From: Burkholderiaceae bacterium
GTDB lineage: Bacteria > Pseudomonadota > Gammaproteobacteria > Burkholderiales > Burkholderiaceae_C
Assembly: GCA_024235955.1 (NCBI GenBank)
Contig: JACKLJ010000006.1
Span: forward strand, 11,057 to 75,056
Length of the DNA: 64,000 bases
Direction: 5' to 3'
The position numbers and the translations under genes are program-made. Positions 60,343-64,000 of this stretch are shown here, piece by piece. The notes under the pieces were generated by a model, which saw nothing but the letters and a program-made list of their open reading frames with translations, had not been told where the DNA came from and ran no database searches. The first letter of the stretch is position 1, and every line of letters starts with the position of its first letter.

Positions 60343-61200
60343 ATGTTTCACCGACCAAGCATGAAGCACCTGCGCGTCATCGTGTGGATCGCCATGGGTT
60401 TGCTGCCGGCCGTGGGCGTCCAGGCGCAGCAGGTGTCGAGCCGCAACACGCTGGGCATCGCCATGGTGAGCGTGCCTGGCGGCAATTTCAGCATGGGCTC
60501 CTGCCTGGTCCGCTCGGAACGCGACGTGTTCCTGGGCCGCGCTTGCGAGAACCCCGACCACGACGCCAAGATGAACGAGACGCCCCAGCACACGGTAAGC
60601 GTGCCGGCGTTCCAGATTTCCAAGACCGAGGTCACGCTGCGCCAGTTCAAGCAGTTCATCGTGTCGACCGGCCGCGAAAACCTGGTGGATGCGCAGTTCA
60701 TGCAGCACAACAACCAGGGTGACAGCGCCCCGGTGGTGCGCGTGAGCTGGAACGACGCGCAGGACTTCGTGCGCTGGCTCAACCAGGTGGATGGCGGCGG
60801 CTGGCGTCTGCCTTCGGAGGCCGAATGGGAATATGCCTGCCGCGCCAACACGCCGGGCCGCTTCTGCTCGGTCACGGTCAACGAAACCGTGAGCGCCTGG
60901 ACGGCGGACAACAGCGCCGGTCATCAGCATCCGGTCGGTCTGATGCTGCCCAATGCCTGGGGTTTGCACGACATGTCGGGCAATGCCTGGGAATGGGTGC
61001 AGGATTGCTGGACCGACAGTTATGCCGCAGCGCCCACCGACGGCTCTGCCGCCCAGGGCAGCAACTGCAGCTTCCACGCGCTGCGCGGAGGTGCATGGAA
61101 CAGCCCGGTGTGGGAAACGCGTGCCGCCACCCGCATCAACAACTCCGCGGATTACCGGGGCAACCAGTACGGTTTCAGGGTCGCGCGCAGCGTCCGCTGA
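60343..61200 (+). CDS. Exported formylglycine-generating-enzyme-like (SUMF1 domain) protein
   Basis: 285 residues with a signal peptide (to about 29, QAQQ). The FGE/sulfatase-modifying domain covers about 40-283: VPGGNFSMGS, ISKTEVTLRQFKQF, WRLPSEAEWEYACR, LHDMSGNAWEWVQD and the end LRGGAWN to YGFRVAR. The active-site Cys pair of true FGE is not seen in the final GFRVAR segment, so oxidase activity is doubtful; many such proteins are binding or modification domains. It is encoded between two FimV-like genes, spaced 64 and 104 bases. A Shine-Dalgarno GGAGAG precedes 60343; ATG at 60361 is an alternative. Confidence 0.86.
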   Translation: MFHRPSMKHLRVIVWIAMGLLPAVGVQAQQVSSRNTLGIAMVSVPGGNFSMGSCLVRSERDVFLGRACENPDHDAKMNETPQHTVSVPAFQISKTEVTLRQFKQFIVSTGRENLVDAQFMQHNNQGDSAPVVRVSWNDAQDFVRWLNQVDGGGWRLPSEAEWEYACRANTPGRFCSVTVNETVSAWTADNSAGHQHPVGLMLPNAWGLHDMSGNAWEWVQDCWTDSYAAAPTDGSAAQGSNCSFHALRGGAWNSPVWETRAATRINNSADYRGNQYGFRVARSVR

Positions 61201-61304
61201 TATCTGTGCATACCTGTTGGGCTGATTTCCCGTACCACCACCGGAGCTCACGACCGCTTTGAAGCAGTACCCGGCCCAGCGCCGATTTCAGGGGGATAGT
61301 CGAG

Positions 61305-63653
61305 ATGGCCAGAAAAAAAGCCACGACTGACAAGACGACAACGAGCCGCAAGGCCGCCAAGCTGGCCCTGGCGGTCAGCTTGGTCGCGCCGTCGGTCGGG
61401 CAGATGGCCCACGCCGTGGTGCTGGGCTCGGTCCAGGTGCAGTCCAACCTGGGACAACCGCTGGTGGCCGAGGTTGAACTGCTGAACGCAGATCAGGAAA
61501 GCCTCAAGACCGGCATCGCTCCGCCCGGCGTCTACCAGCAGCACAGCTTCCAGGTTCCCTATCAGCTGGGCCATGTCAACGTCCGGATGGTGCAAAAGCG
61601 CGACGGTCGCCGCGTGCTGCGCGTCACCAGCGAACGCGCCGTCAACGAACCCACGCTCGAGTTGCTGCTGCAGGCCGAAGATCGTGCCGGCAGCATCGTG
61701 CGTTACATCCCCCTGTTGATCGATCCTGCGCCAGCCGGCTCCTCTAGGCCGCCGCGCGTGGCCGAGCGCCAGGAACGCGAGCCTCTCTCCGTCGAACTGC
61801 CCATCGAGACGGCGCCAGCGCAGGTCGCGCGCAGCGCTCGCGTTGAAGCCAGGACCCCGGAGCCTAAGAAACCTCGGGCGCTTTCGCGCGCCGAAAGCAG
61901 GGACGTCGCCGCCGCAGCGCGGGCCAGCAGAAAGCTTGCTGCGCGCAAGGAAGATCTGGCGACAGCTGCTTCCGCAACTCCCAAGCGCGAACCTGTCCCC
62001 GCCACCGCCGTGGCCCAAACCGATACCAAAGCGCAGCCCGAGGCCAGCGGTGCAGCGCTACGTGCCTCATCGCCGGCCAACGAAGCGCCGAAGGTTGCTG
62101 TCGCACCGGCCGCAGATCAAGCTGGCGCGCTACCGGTTCCCGGAGGCGCGGCATTGGCAGCGCAGGCCCCCACGCCGTCGTCTAGCGCCGTGGGCGCTGC
62201 CAGCAGTGCCGACACGGCTGCGGTTGCGGTCGCCAGCGCCAGCCAACCGACTGCGGGTGTGGCCTCCGCCACCGTGACCGCTCAGGCACCGGAGTCTGTT
62301 GCCGTATCCTCCGCGCCGGTACCATCGCAGGAACCTTCTGCCGCAACGGCGATTGCCGCTGCCGGGCCGTCGGCCTCGCATGCCACCGCAGCAGCCGTTT
62401 CCACCAAATCACCCCCGGCAGAAGGCTGGTCGACCGGCAGTTATGCGTTGGCTGGTACGGGCATCGTCCTGGCGGGCGGCCTGCTGGCCCTGGGTTTGCG
62501 CCAACGGCGCCGCAACGAAGAGCAGGAACTGCAGGAGCTGAGGGAAGGCCTTGCCGACTCCACCCTGGTGTTTGGCGGCGATGAGCGTGCCCGTGCCACC
62601 CGATCGGGGGTGCGCCAGGGCACCAAGCAGCCGACCACGCGTGGCTCCAGCGTGTTCAGCACGAGTTCCTTCCACATGATGGATGAGGTCGATCCCCTGG
62701 CCGAGGCCGATGTGTACATGGCCTACGGTCGCACGGACCATGCCCAGGCCATTCTGGAGGATGCCATTCACGAGCATCCGGAACGTGCGGCGCTGTACCT
62801 GAAGCTGCTGTCCATCCACCAGGAACGAAAAAACCCGCTCGCCTTCAACGATCTGGCGCGGGCGCTGGCCAAGGTGACGAATGGTGAGGGACCGGAATGG
62901 CAACAGGCGGTGGCCATGGGGCTGCGCGTGGATCCCGGCAATTTCCTGTACACCGCCCCCTACCGCCACGGTTCGTCCAAGGGTAAGGCCGATTTCAAGG
63001 TCACCTCCTCATCGCCCCCGTCCCGCTTTGACCGCCGGGCTGCAGGCAGACCCTCCACACTCCAGGAGGAGTTGCGCCGCGCCGACACAGAGTGGCCGAC
63101 GTCCGAAAAGTCGGTGACAACACCGGCGCCGGTATCGACACCGGAGCCTGCTCCCGCACCGGCCACCGGGCCGATCGATTTTGCGATCTCCGTGTCGCCC
63201 GCAACCACCGATGCTGTTTCCAACCCGGTTTCCACGACCGACGTCGATCTGCCGCTCCAGGACGCTTCTGCGCCCGTACCTGCCGACGCTCAGGACAGTC
63301 ACCTGATCGACTTCGAGATTTCAGGCATGGGCAGTGAACCCATGCAGCTGGAGGTGGCGCCCGCCTTGGCCCATCCAACTTCCGCCCCAGCAGACACCGG
63401 GGTCGCGGCAGCCATCGCGGAAACCCGCTACCGCACCAATGCCGAGGCTGAAACCGTGGCCGGCGCCCATGCGGCAGCAGCCAATGCCAGCCGCTTCGAC
63501 GCCCTGCCGGCCAAGCTGGCCCTGGTTAGGGAACTGACACAGGCGGGTGAGCCGCAACACGCCGCCGAAGTCGCCCAAGAAATAGCCGCGCTGATCGCCG
63601 AACTGCGCAGCGAGGCTTTCCACATCATGGTGGCGGCACAACGCCGGGCCTGA
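61305..63653 (+). CDS. FimV-like protein, second copy
   Basis: 782 residues: signal or anchor segment (about 17-37), FimV N-terminal domain (about 38-145: VQVQSNLGQPLVAEVELL, LELLLQAEDRAG), Ala/Ser/Pro-rich linker, one membrane helix (about 379-400), then a cytoplasmic part with a TPR-like stretch (ADVYMAYGRTDHAQAILEDAI, about 467-520) and a C-terminal helical block (KLALVRELTQAGEPQHAAEVAQEI) like the FimV C-terminus. It is more complete than the first copy, whose cytoplasmic part is short. The pair probably acts together in polar or pilus organisation. Confidence 0.85.
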   Translation: MARKKATTDKTTTSRKAAKLALAVSLVAPSVGQMAHAVVLGSVQVQSNLGQPLVAEVELLNADQESLKTGIAPPGVYQQHSFQVPYQLGHVNVRMVQKRDGRRVLRVTSERAVNEPTLELLLQAEDRAGSIVRYIPLLIDPAPAGSSRPPRVAERQEREPLSVELPIETAPAQVARSARVEARTPEPKKPRALSRAESRDVAAAARASRKLAARKEDLATAASATPKREPVPATAVAQTDTKAQPEASGAALRASSPANEAPKVAVAPAADQAGALPVPGGAALAAQAPTPSSSAVGAASSADTAAVAVASASQPTAGVASATVTAQAPESVAVSSAPVPSQEPSAATAIAAAGPSASHATAAAVSTKSPPAEGWSTGSYALAGTGIVLAGGLLALGLRQRRRNEEQELQELREGLADSTLVFGGDERARATRSGVRQGTKQPTTRGSSVFSTSSFHMMDEVDPLAEADVYMAYGRTDHAQAILEDAIHEHPERAALYLKLLSIHQERKNPLAFNDLARALAKVTNGEGPEWQQAVAMGLRVDPGNFLYTAPYRHGSSKGKADFKVTSSSPPSRFDRRAAGRPSTLQEELRRADTEWPTSEKSVTTPAPVSTPEPAPAPATGPIDFAISVSPATTDAVSNPVSTTDVDLPLQDASAPVPADAQDSHLIDFEISGMGSEPMQLEVAPALAHPTSAPADTGVAAAIAETRYRTNAEAETVAGAHAAAANASRFDALPAKLALVRELTQAGEPQHAAEVAQEIAALIAELRSEAFHIMVAAQRRA

Positions 63654-64000
63654 ACTACCAGCCAGTCGGAGGCCTCGCCCCGGCGCGCCATCTGTCTGCC
63701 CTCGGCCTCGTCACTTGCCGACCGAAAGTTATCTGCGCGTCGGACCGAGGATGTGGATGGGTTGCGTTAACGGACGCTCCAAGAGCCGGAAGCTTGCCTT
63801 CTTCAGGCAAAAATCCCGGTTCATTCCCACTCGGTCATCAATGAGACTCGCAAGTCCTCATGGTTAAAGGGATTTGCGGTAATCGAAATGGGGCCTTACC
63901 GTCGCTTTTACCGTCTGCATCGGACACCTTTTGCTGGCGCGGGAGATGGCCCGATTGGCGGCTCATTGACACTTCTCGACCCGATTGTCAATCACGATAT
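63654..64000. other. Gene-free end of the window with hairpins
   Basis: 347 bases with no supported gene, markedly less GC-rich than the rest toward the right. An imperfect hairpin lies at 63841-63861 (ATGAGACT / AGTC-C-TCAT, one bulged base). A dyad ATTGACA ... TGTCAAT (63965-63992) looks like an operator or a promoter -35 element for a gene beyond the window. No T-run terminator was found after the FimV-like gene. Confidence 0.4.

Overview
The window is high-GC DNA from a betaproteobacterium, most likely a member of the Comamonadaceae (Burkholderiales). Three things support this: the gene content (a Liv-type importer beside beta-oxidation genes, msrB-yciB-bolA-ppiC order, a tmk-holB-pilZ-tatD string), the strong GC bias at third codon positions, and about fifteen copies of a short hairpin-forming repeat with the core AGCTGCCTGCGCCCGCCA, typical of that family. 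No rRNA, tRNA, CRISPR array, transposase or phage structural gene was seen. It reads as ordinary chromosome with a few accessory islands.

Layout. 0-1 kb: a membrane acyltransferase-like protein and two tandem 85-bp repeats. 1.1-4.8 kb (minus): selO-msrB-yciB-bolA-ppiC, a stress, redox and envelope operon. 4.9-23 kb (plus): a catabolic supercluster with an acyl-CoA ligase, a complete branched-chain-type ABC importer (binding protein, two permeases, two ATPases), a bifunctional hydratase/dehydrogenase, a thiolase, two thioesterases, two acyl-CoA dehydrogenases (one AidB-like), two SDRs and a CurA-like reductase. Together these look able to import, activate and beta-oxidise a carboxylic acid that the sequence does not identify.

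23.2-30.3 kb: a candidate cell-surface system. Four minus-strand genes encode a secreted curlin-like repeat protein, a small exported protein, a CsgG-like outer-membrane lipoprotein with extra peptidoglycan-binding-like and DUF4384 domains, and a Sel1-repeat protein. Facing them across a 512-bp control region is an intact NarL-type two-component pair. I think this is the most interesting part of the window: a curli- or holdfast-like export system with its own regulators.

30.4-47.8 kb: tex, small conserved genes, a DsrE protein with an orphan LuxR regulator, a DUF6502 protein, a patatin-like protein, a DUF3011 protein, an alcohol dehydrogenase, a secreted lipoprotein version of a keto-acid hydratase, an esterase, a thioesterase-GNAT fusion, ygfZ, and the mltG-tmk-holB-pilZ-tatD-ankyrin operon. 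47.9-48.2 kb: a small Xer-activation-factor-like gene whose start abuts a dif-like site, so the region may lie at or near the replication terminus or an Xer-dependent integration site. 48.2-57.7 kb: a cyclase-FHA protein, an LD-carboxypeptidase, a TadA-haloalkane dehalogenase fusion, a PaiB-like protein, a DUF72 protein, an isomerase, an SDR and a CoA-transferase. 58-63.7 kb: two FimV-like proteins flanking an exported formylglycine-generating-enzyme-like protein.

A theme running through the window is the short dispersed repeat. It lies between genes as a hairpin, but at least six copies sit in frame inside conserved genes (selO, tex, patatin-like, ygfZ, tmk, PaiB-like), where they encode extra peptide loops.
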